This document shows positions 17,177 to 24,859 of a DNA stretch of 34,938 bases, piece after piece. The notes below the pieces were generated by a model. It made no database searches, was not told the DNA's origin, and was given only the letters and a program-made list of their open reading frames with translations. The stretch is from the NCBI GenBank assembly GCA_002709505.1, contig PARB01000013.1, forward strand, positions 1 through 34,938, given 5' to 3'. Source of the DNA: Paracoccaceae bacterium. GTDB taxonomy: Bacteria > Pseudomonadota > Alphaproteobacteria > Rhizobiales > Stappiaceae. Numbering within the stretch: the first letter of the stretch is position 1; each line of letters begins with the position of its first letter. A program made the position numbers and the translations under genes.

Positions 17177-17617
17177 CTAGGCGGTGGCGTTGATGCCGGC
17201 CGCTTCCAGATTGGCGAGGATCGCGTTGATCGCGGTCTGGATCGTGGTCAGCCGGGTATCGACATCCGCCTTGGAGGCGGCGTTCGACCCGGTTCCGTCG
17301 ACGCCCGTCACGGCCCCAAGCGACACATCGGCAATCGTCGTCTGCCCGAGCACGACGCTTTCAAGGGCGACGGTGACGTCGCCGGTTGCGGGAACGGCGA
17401 CGAAGCGGATCACCGCATGCGACGGCGTGCCGTCCTTGTCGATCAGAGCGAACACGACGTCGCCGGGTTTCACCGTCTTGCGGCTGTCGTTGAAGTAGCC
17501 GGCCGCGATGGTTTCCGCGAGCGTGTCGTTGGTGGAGTAGACATAGGTATCGGTCTGGTTGGTGAGCCCGAGATCCGAGGTCGCGATGCGCGACAGTGCC
17601 TTTTTCGAATGTGCCAT
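17177..17617 (-). CDS. Head fibre / decoration-like protein
   Basis: 146 residues from the ATG at 17617; the longer frame to 17869 runs antisense-like through the capsid gene and is rejected. N-terminal segment MAHSKKALSR; middle compact beta domain (YFNDSRKTVKPGDVVFALIDKD; AVIRFVAVPATGDVTVAL); C-terminal helix TRLTTIQTAINAILANLEAAGI with an i/i+3/4 hydrophobic pattern, typical of a trimeric coiled coil at the end of small phage head-fibre proteins. It lies immediately downstream of the major capsid gene, the usual place for decoration proteins. Function is inferred from position and architecture. Confidence 0.7.
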   Translation of the reverse strand: MAHSKKALSRIATSDLGLTNQTDTYVYSTNDTLAETIAAGYFNDSRKTVKPGDVVFALIDKDGTPSHAVIRFVAVPATGDVTVALESVVLGQTTIADVSLGAVTGVDGTGSNAASKADVDTRLTTIQTAINAILANLEAAGINATA

Positions 17618-17645
17618 GGTTCCATGTCCCGTTTCGTGAGCGATG

Positions 17646-17669
17646 ACCGGCGGCGCGTGCGCCGCCGGT
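17646..17669 (-). terminator. Strong GC hairpin after the capsid gene
   Basis: ACCGGCGGCGC (17646-17656), GT, GCGCCGCCGGT (17659-17669): a perfect 11-bp stem in the 59-nt gap between capsid stop and head-fibre start. No T-run follows on the minus strand, so it may act as a partial terminator, pause or mRNA-end stabiliser. T7 has a leaky terminator at the equivalent place after gene 10. Confidence 0.4.
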
Positions 17670-17676
17670 GTCCGGA

Positions 17677-18627
17677 TCAGGCCGGCCGCGTGGCCGAGTT
17701 GATCGCCTTGAAGCGCAGCTTCACCAGCCCCTCGGGAAGAATGCCGACGGCGGCGCCCGACAGACCCACCTTGCCGAGCATCGGCGTTCCCTCGTAGTCG
17801 GCGTGCGTGGTGATCGACATGTCGTCTTTCTCCCACTCGGCTTCGGCGCCCATGGCGTCCTTGACCCACATGAAGGTGTCGAGATAGCCGCCGTCGTCGA
17901 AGGCGCGTCCGTTCGATCCGGTGCCGAACTTGCCGGTGCCCTGAATGAAGTACTCGTTCGGCAACGCGAGGATGTGGCAGCCCTTGATGGTGCGCTTCTT
18001 CACCTTCTGCGAGCTGGCGAACGGCAGGTCCGTCGGCCCGCGATAGTCGGCATTCTTGATTTCCTCGTACATTTCGAGCTGGCTCATCCAGCTATGCGGG
18101 ATCGGCCAGAACGCCATGTTGTCGTCGTCATCGTTGCCGGCGCCGTTGATGTGATCGATTGCGTCCATCATGTTGAGGATATCGATCCGTGCGGTGCCGT
18201 CGCCGAGCGCAAGAGGGGTGGACGGCGCGTCGGTAAGCGTCGACACACCGTCCGCGAAATTCGCGGCCGCCTCCAGCTTGAGGGTGTCCTTGCGCCGACG
18301 GATCGCGGCCGAGAGCGCACGTCCCACCGCCGCCTGTTCGTTCGGTCCCTGACGGCGTGCGTCCTGCACGCGCATCCAGGCGGACGCCTCGAAATCACGC
18401 ATCGACACCTTGACCATGTCGAGCGCCGGATTGGTGTTGGTGATCTTCTGGATCGCGCCGGAGATTTCGTAGGATTCGACGCGGCCGATGACGGGGAATT
18501 TCACCTCGCCGGCGCCGCCGTCGCCCTGAACCATCGTTCCGTCGAGATAGCCGCCGCGCGCCTGATAGCGGGCACGAACCATGTCGCGGATCTTCTCGCG
18601 ATACCATTTGGGTGCTTCAGTGGTCAT
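17677..18627 (-). CDS. Major capsid protein
   Basis: 316 residues. Reads like a HK97-fold podovirus coat protein: N-arm KWYREKIRDMVRARYQARGGYLDG, E-loop-like GEVKFPVIGRVESYEISGAI, A/P-domain segments NMMDAIDHINGAG and MAFWPIPHSWMSQLEMYEEIKNADY, and a C-terminal strand set ending GILPEGLVKLRFKAINSATRPA. Placed after the scaffold gene and before a decoration-like gene, as in T7-like phages. Start ATG at 18627 with GAGG seven bases upstream. A 166-nt leader separates it from the scaffold and contains both the GCACTTAAGC motif and a large stem, suggesting independent high-level expression. Confidence 0.92.
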   Translation of the reverse strand: MTTEAPKWYREKIRDMVRARYQARGGYLDGTMVQGDGGAGEVKFPVIGRVESYEISGAIQKITNTNPALDMVKVSMRDFEASAWMRVQDARRQGPNEQAAVGRALSAAIRRRKDTLKLEAAANFADGVSTLTDAPSTPLALGDGTARIDILNMMDAIDHINGAGNDDDDNMAFWPIPHSWMSQLEMYEEIKNADYRGPTDLPFASSQKVKKRTIKGCHILALPNEYFIQGTGKFGTGSNGRAFDDGGYLDTFMWVKDAMGAEAEWEKDDMSITTHADYEGTPMLGKVGLSGAAVGILPEGLVKLRFKAINSATRPA

Positions 18628-18726
18628 TGTCGGACCTCATTGATGATCGGTTGGGATCACCCGGAGGCTCGATTAGCCGGACGGTGAGCGGGTCCGGTGA
18701 AGGATAGCCGCGCCGCCCAGGTCGCT

Positions 18727-18763
18727 TCCGCCCGGTGCAGGGACGATTTTGCGGCCGGGCGGA
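18727..18763. other. 9-bp stem in the capsid mRNA leader
   Basis: TCCGCCCGG (18727-18735) and CCGGGCGGA (18755-18763) with a 19-nt loop, between the GCACTTAAGC motif and the capsid start. A candidate 5' stabilising stem for the capsid transcript or an RNase-processing structure. Confidence 0.45.
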
Positions 18764-18766
18764 GCG

Positions 18767-18776
18767 GCTTAAGTGC
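18767..18776 (-). promoter_or_regulatory. GCACTTAAGC late motif ahead of capsid gene
   Basis: Best copy of the recurrent late motif, 140 bases upstream of the capsid start codon and 17 bases past the scaffold stop. The stem at 18727-18763 follows directly downstream on the minus strand. Confidence 0.5.
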
Positions 18777-18793
18777 GATGCTGTGCGTTCGTC

Positions 18794-19699
18794 CTATTTG
18801 ACGACGTCCTGATAAGCCTTCTGGAGCTGGTCGTAGCTCGCCTTGTCAAACTTCGGATTGCCCGGCGTGTTCTCCGGGAGCGCGGCGCGGCGCGCCAGAT
18901 CTTCGCGCGCATTGTTCCCGCCGGACGATCCGCCGCCCATCGGTTCGTCCGACGTATCGCCGCCCATCTGGTGCCGCATGTATTCGATGAACTGATGACC
19001 CTTGGCGCTGTCGCCGAGCTCCGTCTTCACGTACTCGAAAACGCTCTTGTCGACCTTGCCGTCCTCGCGCTGTGCGAGCTGGTCGAGAAAGGCTTCGTTT
19101 TCCTGCATGCGGCGCTCGCGCGCCTGGCGCTGTTCGGCTTCCGGGAGATGCCGCGCATCTTCCGGCGTCAGCGCCGCGCGTTCCGCTTCCACGTCCAGAA
19201 ACGGCTCCAGCGCGCCCATTTCCTGCGCGGCCGCATAAAGCTCCGTGGTCAGCCGCTGAAAGTCCTTCACCGGCACGCCCAGCTCATGCGCCGTTTTCGA
19301 CACCCTCTGGAATGCCGTGTCTTCCGAAAGACCCTTGAGGTGCGGCGCCAGCTCTTCGGGAACATCCTCGCCGAAACTGGCATAGGCGCTGGCGTCTTCC
19401 GGCGCGCCGCGTTCGGTGTCGCGCTTGCGGTAGCCCTTCAACGCATCGTGCAGCTTGTCGATGGTCTCCCGGTCGTTCGAACCGAGAAGGTTCTCTAGCA
19501 ACCCATCTGGCCGATAGATTTCGGAACCGCCTTCGTTGCCTTCACCGCCGCCTTCGCCGCCCCCCTCGGCGGGCGGATCACCTTCGCCACCGCTATTTGC
19601 CGGTGGATCGCCCGCGCCGCCGGCTGCGTCACCGCCGCCGCCACCGCTTCCGTCCTCGGGCGCGCAAAGGATCATCTTCTCAAGCCACCACACGAACAT
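18794..19699 (-). CDS. Scaffold (capsid assembly) protein
   Basis: 301 residues from the ATG at 19699, which overlaps the preceding stop as TGATG; the open frame to 19858 is a shadow. Residues 15-60 are extremely Gly/Glu/Pro/Asp-rich and disordered. The rest is acidic and helical (ETIDKLHDALKGYRKRD; EAEQRQARERRMQENEAFLDQLAQRE), ending with a basic, helical tail (KFDKASYDQLQKAYQDVVK) of the type that contacts coat protein. Composition, size and location immediately before the capsid gene match T7 gp9-like scaffolds. Scaffold guides procapsid assembly and leaves before DNA packaging is complete. Confidence 0.85.
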   Translation of the reverse strand: MFVWWLEKMILCAPEDGSGGGGGDAAGGAGDPPANSGGEGDPPAEGGGEGGGEGNEGGSEIYRPDGLLENLLGSNDRETIDKLHDALKGYRKRDTERGAPEDASAYASFGEDVPEELAPHLKGLSEDTAFQRVSKTAHELGVPVKDFQRLTTELYAAAQEMGALEPFLDVEAERAALTPEDARHLPEAEQRQARERRMQENEAFLDQLAQREDGKVDKSVFEYVKTELGDSAKGHQFIEYMRHQMGGDTSDEPMGGGSSGGNNAREDLARRAALPENTPGNPKFDKASYDQLQKAYQDVVK

Positions 19700-20055
19700 C
19701 ACTTTTTCTCCATTAGGGTTTGACCGTGGGCGATGGCGGCGAGCACCGCTTCGCCGACGCCGTTGATGCCCTGACGTTTTGCGGCGTGCAGGGCGGTTTC
19801 CTGAAGAGTGGCGCCTATCGGTCGGAACGGCGCTCGCAGGGTGATATCCATCAGCCACTCGATGATCTCACGCGCGCGCGGGTCCTTGGCCAGCAGGGCG
19901 AGATGGCGCGCGACCTGATCGCTCGGCTGCAATGGCCGGTCCGCAAGATGCGGTTTCATCAGGTCAGACAGACCGTCCCAGCCGGCGCCGCCGGCCGCAT
20001 CGAGCATCTGGTCGAGAGGCTGGGCCTGACGCCCGCCGAAAATCGGCTCGCTCAT
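19699..20055 (-). CDS. Small conserved podovirus-type protein between portal and scaffold
   Basis: 118 residues, cytosolic, helical, no membrane segment. Features: EPIFGGRQAQPLDQMLDAAGGAGWDGL at the N-terminus, DPRAREIIEWLMDITLRAPFRPIGATLQETALHAAKRQGINGVGEAVLAAIA in the second half. The start ATG overlaps the portal stop as ATGA, and its own stop overlaps the scaffold start as TGATG, so it is coupled to both. It presumably assists head assembly, but no function can be assigned from sequence. No signs of transfer; composition matches its neighbours. Confidence 0.75.
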   Translation of the reverse strand: MSEPIFGGRQAQPLDQMLDAAGGAGWDGLSDLMKPHLADRPLQPSDQVARHLALLAKDPRAREIIEWLMDITLRAPFRPIGATLQETALHAAKRQGINGVGEAVLAAIAHGQTLMEKK

Positions 20056-21671
20056 GCCGCCATCCTTTCTTCCGCTCCGGCCGCGTCGGCGATCATCTTC
20101 GGCGCCTGTTTCGCCGCTTCCTGGGCAAACATCTGCGCCATTTGCGCTTGCTGCCGCTCCTGGATCTTTTGCTGGATCGCGGCCTTTTCCGTCTCGTTCG
20201 GGATCAGATCCTTGTCGATCTGGAGGCCGTCGCCGACACGCTCCATGATCTTGTCGATATTGGCGTAGAGCTCGACGCTGTCCGGCCCGGCGACCGCGCC
20301 GGCGAATTCGAGGTAATTCGCGATCAAGGCGAGCCGGTCGGCGTTCAGTGCAGCCGCCATCGGCGACTGAACCTTGATCGACACAAGCAGCTCGTCGATG
20401 GTCATCGGCATCTGCGAGAACAGGCCGAAGTCGTAGAGGATTTCCGAGACGCGGGGCGCGATCACCGGCATGATCTCGCGCACGAGCCGACCGAAGGCGC
20501 CGATGTGCACGTCCGCGCGCTGGCGAAGACGGGCGGCGATCTCGGACGCCGCCCGTGGAGTTCCCTGATATTCGGGCAGACGCTGGTCGAGAAGCGCTTC
20601 GCGAATTTGCTCCTGAAGGTTGCCGATCAGCATCTTGGCGATATCCATCCGGCCGCCCGCCGGGTCGATCCGCTGCACGTCGGGACCGAGCACGCCGCCG
20701 GTCGCCGACATCGGCCAGAACTCGCCGGGACCGAGCCGCGCGGTATCCGGGTTGAACGTGCCGCCGGCGCGATAGCCCCAGATCCCCATCATCTGGATCG
20801 CGGCGGATTTGAGCGCGATTTCCTGCGCCTTGTTAACGGTCTTGATCGAGGGCAGGGCGGTCAGAACCACGCCGCGCCCGTATGCTTCGCCAGGCACGCG
20901 GTAGTAACGCGGCACCGCAATCGGCTGGGTTCGATAGCGCTTTTGAACGACCGCCTCGGTCGAATTGCCCAGGTAACCGACGAACTGCCATCCGGCCCGC
21001 CGCGACGGGCCGCGCATAAAGAACACCTGATAGAATGTGACCTCTTCGCTGCCCTTCGAGGACCGGGCCTCGTCGCGCCAGTTTTCCGGGTATCGCCCTT
21101 CCGGATAGGCGGACAGGATCTGGTCGCGGGTGAAGGTCTGTTTCCAGGAAATCAGGACGACGCGACCGTAGGCGTCGCACTCCAGCGCGATCTGGTCGAA
21201 GGGAATCGACCCGAAGCGCACCGGCTCGTCGGACGTGCCCTTGATCGGGATGATTGCTCCCGTCCCGACCGAGAGGTCGATGCAGGTTTCGTGGATCGCC
21301 GTGTCCCAGTCGCCGGCATGGAAATACGGGTGCATCAGCTTGGCCTGACGCTCGACAACCCGATTGTAGGTGGAGACGCCGCGCGGCCCGATGGCCATGG
21401 CCGCGACCGGCCCGGTCTCGTATGTGAACGGCGGCTGGCCGGAAGGGAAGAGATCGCGCTGGAGGTTCCCGGCAAAATGCATCGTCGACGTCGGCGCGGT
21501 CATGTCGAAGAGGAAATCGCCGCTTCGTTTTGAATTTCCCGACCCGCCCGGCCGCCGCTGCGGGATCGCGAAATCATAGGCTTCCTGATAAAGCGCATCC
21601 CATGGCGTTCGGTTTTCCCACGCCTTTTCGGAACGTTTCTTGACCCGCTGAAAATCCATGTCGGTGGTCAC
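20052..21671 (-). CDS. Portal (head-tail connector) protein, T7 gp8 type
   Basis: 539 residues from a GTG at 21671 that overlaps the upstream stop as GTGA. An ATG at 21659, with GGGGAG about 11 bases upstream, is an equally plausible start (535 residues). Family features: N-terminal KKRSEKAWENRTPWDALYQEAYDFAIP, DMTAPTSTMHFAGNLQRDLFP, ETCIDLSVGTGAII, YYRVPGEAYGRGVVLTALPSIKTVNKAQEI, and LLDQRLPEYQGTPRAASEIAARLRQ, matching the Head-tail_con family. The C-terminus is an Ala/Gln-rich helix. It forms the dodecamer through which DNA is packaged and ejected. Confident from several motifs and gene order. Confidence 0.92.
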   Translation of the reverse strand: MTTDMDFQRVKKRSEKAWENRTPWDALYQEAYDFAIPQRRPGGSGNSKRSGDFLFDMTAPTSTMHFAGNLQRDLFPSGQPPFTYETGPVAAMAIGPRGVSTYNRVVERQAKLMHPYFHAGDWDTAIHETCIDLSVGTGAIIPIKGTSDEPVRFGSIPFDQIALECDAYGRVVLISWKQTFTRDQILSAYPEGRYPENWRDEARSSKGSEEVTFYQVFFMRGPSRRAGWQFVGYLGNSTEAVVQKRYRTQPIAVPRYYRVPGEAYGRGVVLTALPSIKTVNKAQEIALKSAAIQMMGIWGYRAGGTFNPDTARLGPGEFWPMSATGGVLGPDVQRIDPAGGRMDIAKMLIGNLQEQIREALLDQRLPEYQGTPRAASEIAARLRQRADVHIGAFGRLVREIMPVIAPRVSEILYDFGLFSQMPMTIDELLVSIKVQSPMAAALNADRLALIANYLEFAGAVAGPDSVELYANIDKIMERVGDGLQIDKDLIPNETEKAAIQQKIQERQQAQMAQMFAQEAAKQAPKMIADAAGAEERMAA

Positions 21672-21889
21672 TCCCCGAGCTTGGAGGGGAGAGATGCCTT
21701 GTTCTCGTCCATGAACAGGCGGCGACCGCGCGGCGGGCGACGGCTGCCGCCGGATCGCGCATCGGCCCGGTTCGCTTCGGCGAGTTGCCGGTCGTTGGCA
21801 ATCTGGCGTTCCTGCCGGCTGCGTTCGGCCGCCGCTGCTGCGCCGCCATCGCCACCGCCGCCGAAGATAGCTTTAACGACGTCACCCAT
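21668..21889 (-). CDS. Small Gly/Arg-rich phage protein
   Basis: 73 residues from the ATG at 21889: GGAGG sits five bases upstream and the ATG overlaps the previous stop as TGATG. The frame extends nine residues further without signal. The N-terminus has VVKAIFGGGGDGG, then a charged helix AAAAERSRQERQIANDRQLAEANR and the C-terminal SGGSRRPPRGRRLFMDENKASLPSKLG. Proteins starting with a short hydrophobic patch plus poly-Gly and a charged helix commonly sit next to portal genes in podoviruses. Role unknown; possibly a minor virion or lipid-interacting protein. Confidence 0.7.
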   Translation of the reverse strand: MGDVVKAIFGGGGDGGAAAAAERSRQERQIANDRQLAEANRADARSGGSRRPPRGRRLFMDENKASLPSKLGE

Positions 21890-22287
21890 CACAACCTCCA
21901 GAGATAGACCCAGCATCCGGGCGTTCGCCGATCCGGAACGAAACCGGTCAGGCGCGCCATGCGCTCGCCCGGCCGATGACCGGGGCGCACATGGGTTTCG
22001 ACCCGCTTGCCAGTGTGGGTGATCTCTTCCAGCCTTAACTGCGCAAGGCGAACCAGCGCGTGCATGTGCGTGCGCGCCTCCGGCCGCAGCGACAGGCAGA
22101 ATTCAAGGCATCCTTCGCGGCACGGCCAGAAATAGGCCACCGCGAGCAGCGTATCGCCGGCGTGAATCGAGACCGTATCCCCGCCGCGCCGCATGTACAG
22201 AACCGCCTTGCGCACCCAGCGGGTCGGTCGCGCGCAGGACAGGCAGTCGTCGCGCAGCGCCGGGGAGCGCGTGGTGAGCGTCACCAC
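21889..22287 (-). CDS. GNAT-like (acetyltransferase-fold) phage protein, degenerate
   Basis: 132 residues from a GTG at 22287 with GAGG seven bases upstream; it overlaps the terminase stop. The layout resembles small phage GNAT proteins between terminase and portal: central strand LLAVAYFWP, then a helix LVRLAQLRLEEI, and a C-terminal ARLTGFVPDRRTPGCWVYLWRL, like the GNAT ending where the last strand follows a GF motif. The glycine-rich acetyl-CoA loop (R/QxxGxG/A) is not recognisable; the equivalent region reads SLRPEARTHM. It may have lost catalysis or only share the fold. Four cysteines in the N-terminal half (CLSC, CREGC) could bind metal. Confidence 0.55.
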   Translation of the reverse strand: MVTLTTRSPALRDDCLSCARPTRWVRKAVLYMRRGGDTVSIHAGDTLLAVAYFWPCREGCLEFCLSLRPEARTHMHALVRLAQLRLEEITHTGKRVETHVRPGHRPGERMARLTGFVPDRRTPGCWVYLWRL

Positions 22288-23861
22288 AGCTTGACCTCGC
22301 TCAAGCGGTCGCGGGACTGCCCGGCCTTGCGGCGCGCACGCAGGCCGACAACGTTGTCGCCGCGCCCGAGCTTCGCGGCATCGTCGATCACGCCGTATCG
22401 GCCGCGGTGGCCCAGGCAGATGTATTGCAGGGCGTCATGCGGGTGGGAGTAGCTGTTTTTCGCCACCGCCAGAACATCGGTCTGCCCGGCGCTTGCCTGT
22501 TTGGTCAGCTTGTAGTGCGCGGCGAAACCGCCGATGATCATGTCGCAACCGGGATCGACGATCATGCGTTCGGTGTTGCCGTCGATAGGCCGGCCGAGAT
22601 ACCAGCGCACCGCTTCCTGACGAATGGCCGGTTCGTTCGAGGGTGCCGGCTGGATGTTGAGGTTGAGCGCCCGCCCGACCGTTTCCATGAACGACAATTC
22701 GCCGGCCTGCCTGTCCGCACCCCAGAACGCGCTCGGATCGCCATAGGCTTCGCTGATCGGGAAGCCCGGAAAGCGCGATAGCAAGACCTCAAGGATCATT
22801 TCGGAAAACCGCGACGGACCGGTGCCGGGTTGAGCGCAGATCTCGCAGAGAATCCGCAGTTGCCCGTTCGGCATTAACTGCACGATCACGGCCGCCGGCG
22901 ACCCGCCGGCGTCGATGCCGATCCCGAGCGGGATACCCTTGACTGGCGTAATCGGCGCATCGGCCTTGTGGCGCTGCAAGGCAAATTCCGGATAGACCGG
23001 CTTTCCATCGAGCGCATAGCCGAACTCGCCGTGCACCATCCGCCGCACGATGTGTTCCGGCTGCGTGGCCGCCTCCATTTCGTAGGAGGAACGCGGCTTT
23101 CCGACCCGGTTTTCAGCGTTGGCGGCAAGGCCGGACGGCTGTCTGAACAAGTTAAAGCCGCGCTTTTTCTCTTTTTCGCAGAAACGGTAAACCCAATTAT
23201 CGATATCAGGGGGATTGAGGTCACCCATCACCATGCGCGGCAAAACAACTTCATTGGGCTCAATACTCAATCCCATTTTTTCCATAACCACGCGACCGTC
23301 CCGCGAGACGCGCTCCAGCTCCGACGGTGCGATATCCGTCACCTTCGGATAACGCCCCGTCCGCTGGAACAGCAGGCCGGGCACTCGCTCGTCGAGCATG
23401 TCGCACTCGTTGATCCACCCGTAGGTGATTTCATAGCCCTTGATGTATTGCTCGATGTTGTGATCGCCGATCGCGCCGGTTTCCATGGTGTAATCGACGA
23501 TGACCTCGCCATAGCCGGGCCGTCTGGCGCGCCATTTGAGACGATGCTTGACGGGGCGATCCTGTCCGCCTTCATGATGCACGGTCCAGGCATGGGAGAT
23601 CGGGAAAGCCTCGTACCAGGAGGCAAGCGCGGTGCGGGAGAAGTCGCGGTAGGTGTCGCGGATACAGGCCACCTTGACCCGGACCACGCCGTCGCGGCAG
23701 ACCGGCGCGTATTGCGCGGCCATAAGCGGCCCCTTCATCACGCAGAGCACGGTTTTTCCAGATCCCGCAGGCCCCATGCAAAGGTCGATTGGCCCCCGCG
23801 AATTCAGAAACCGCGCGCCGACCGGACCCGGCGGTTGATAGTGCTGAACGTCGATCCCCAA
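22281..23861 (-). CDS. Terminase large subunit
   Basis: 526 residues from a TTG at 23861, the only start after an in-frame stop 12 bases upstream and before Walker A; AAGGG lies about eight bases upstream. ATPase: Walker A GPAGSGKT (30-37), Walker B-type WINECD with Glu152-Cys-Asp (149-154). Nuclease domain of RNase H fold: GIDAGG (Asp317), YGDPSA (Asp375) and HPHDALQY (Asp476) give the three metal-binding acids. It packages and cuts concatemeric DNA with TerS at the portal. Unlike T7, where terminase genes are last, this one opens the head operon. The unusual TTG start may limit its level. Confidence 0.93.
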   Translation of the reverse strand: MGIDVQHYQPPGPVGARFLNSRGPIDLCMGPAGSGKTVLCVMKGPLMAAQYAPVCRDGVVRVKVACIRDTYRDFSRTALASWYEAFPISHAWTVHHEGGQDRPVKHRLKWRARRPGYGEVIVDYTMETGAIGDHNIEQYIKGYEITYGWINECDMLDERVPGLLFQRTGRYPKVTDIAPSELERVSRDGRVVMEKMGLSIEPNEVVLPRMVMGDLNPPDIDNWVYRFCEKEKKRGFNLFRQPSGLAANAENRVGKPRSSYEMEAATQPEHIVRRMVHGEFGYALDGKPVYPEFALQRHKADAPITPVKGIPLGIGIDAGGSPAAVIVQLMPNGQLRILCEICAQPGTGPSRFSEMILEVLLSRFPGFPISEAYGDPSAFWGADRQAGELSFMETVGRALNLNIQPAPSNEPAIRQEAVRWYLGRPIDGNTERMIVDPGCDMIIGGFAAHYKLTKQASAGQTDVLAVAKNSYSHPHDALQYICLGHRGRYGVIDDAAKLGRGDNVVGLRARRKAGQSRDRLSEVKLW

Positions 23862-23938
23862 GACCCAAACCCTTCACCCGCCGCCGGCGCGCGTCCCGCG
23901 CCCGGCCTCGTCGGATGAGAGTAATTTCGCGCAGCTGC

Positions 23939-23948
23939 CCTTGAGTGC
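23939..23948 (-). promoter_or_regulatory. GCACTCAAGG late motif ahead of TerL
   Basis: One mismatch from GCACTTAAGG, in the 133-nt gap between the AT-rich pair and the TerL start, 78 bases upstream of the start codon. It would allow TerL transcription independent of the AT-rich insert. Confidence 0.4.
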
Positions 23949-23994
23949 GGTTGGATACCGAATGCCTAAAAAATATGTTTAAACACCGCCGTAC

Positions 23995-24345
23995 TTAAAT
24001 ACCTTCCTTCGAAGCAATCTTGCGCAAAATATTGGCCTGTTCGATTTCGAGGGCAATTAGGCTCCCACTTAATCGCTTGAATAGATCATCCGGTTTTTCT
24101 ATTAGATCTGGCTCTCTTTCGAGAATTAATCTGTCTCTTACGGTCATTCTCTTGTGATAAATATGATACTCTCCGTCTTCCTTTTTTAATTTTATAAATA
24201 TAAATATTCCCGCATCAAGAGTTGCTGTGCATTTATTGTTGCAGAGAGATGAAGTTAATTGCGCCGTCGCTAGTGTAGCGTCGATGTCTGCCTTGGAATA
24301 TCTTCCATACAGAATGTCAACTATAGCATCAATTGTTTTCTTCAT
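23995..24345 (-). CDS. AT-rich accessory protein B, unknown
   Basis: 116 residues from the ATG at 24345 (MKKTIDAIVDIL). The frame stays open to 24414 but the extra 23 residues lie in the overlap with the upstream gene and lack a start signal. Soluble, Lys/Ile-rich: ADIDATLATAQLTSSLCNNKCTATLDAGIFIFIKL, then a C-terminal helical region EKPDDLFKRLSGSLIALEIEQANILRKIASK. No family recognised. Composition is strongly AT-rich compared with the flanking terminase genes. It overlaps the upstream gene by 17 bases, so the two form a tightly coupled pair. Plausible roles are phage exclusion or anti-host function; none is shown by motifs. Confidence 0.75.
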   Translation of the reverse strand: MKKTIDAIVDILYGRYSKADIDATLATAQLTSSLCNNKCTATLDAGIFIFIKLKKEDGEYHIYHKRMTVRDRLILEREPDLIEKPDDLFKRLSGSLIALEIEQANILRKIASKEGI

Positions 24346-24859
24346 CAGCGGGGCGAGGGACAGAAATCGAAAAAAAGTCTGGGAGTTCGGAGGCTTCTGA
24401 GAGGGGGGCATCATTCGTCACCGTCATCCTACTTTTCAAAGCATCTTCATGAGACTTCCAGTACCCGATCTTGTTTAAAAATTTCTCCGCCTTCTCGATT
24501 AAGTCATTAAATCTATATTTATCATCACTATCAATATAGGCTGATAAGTATACTCTGTCAGGAAGTATTTCTAAGCTAAAAATATCTTCAAGTCCGCAAT
24601 TTATTAAATACTTCTCAGCTTCATATTCTATTGTGGCTCCGGACACAAGGAGCTCTTCAATTCTTCTTTTCGCGTAATTGCTTAGATCAATATCATTTTG
24701 AACTAAAGAAATTAGTTCTATCTCCGGTTTCTTCATTCCAGGATATTCGTGTTGAGCTATAAGCTCTGGATAATATTGATTATTTTTTTGAATAATTCGT
24801 AATCTTGATCGTAGCATTGATCTATCCGAGTAGCCGTTTTGTTTTGATGCGGAACTCAC
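24329..24859 (-). CDS. AT-rich accessory protein A, unknown
   Basis: 176 residues from a GTG at 24859. An in-frame ATG at 24817 (162 residues, GGA seven bases upstream) may be the true start. Soluble and acidic, with no membrane segment: IIQKNNQYYPELIAQHEYPG, IELISLVQNDIDLSNYAKRRIEELLVSGATIEYEAEKYLI, then ILPDRVYLSAYIDSDDKYRFNDLIEKAEKFLNKIG, alternating strands and helices. No family recognised. It lies between TerS and TerL, where no structural gene is expected, is sharply AT-rich, and is followed by an overlapping partner. The pair looks horizontally acquired. Confidence 0.75.
   Translation of the reverse strand: MSSASKQNGYSDRSMLRSRLRIIQKNNQYYPELIAQHEYPGMKKPEIELISLVQNDIDLSNYAKRRIEELLVSGATIEYEAEKYLINCGLEDIFSLEILPDRVYLSAYIDSDDKYRFNDLIEKAEKFLNKIGYWKSHEDALKSRMTVTNDAPLSEASELPDFFSISVPRPADEENN

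Noticed and set aside
17618-17869. N-terminal extension of the head-fibre-like protein
   Set aside because: It would run through the capsid C-terminus in another frame and across the post-capsid hairpin.
19932-21533. Plus-strand open frame of 533 codons opposite the portal gene
   Set aside because: Antisense of a strongly supported portal gene; the translation is Arg/His-rich without motifs.
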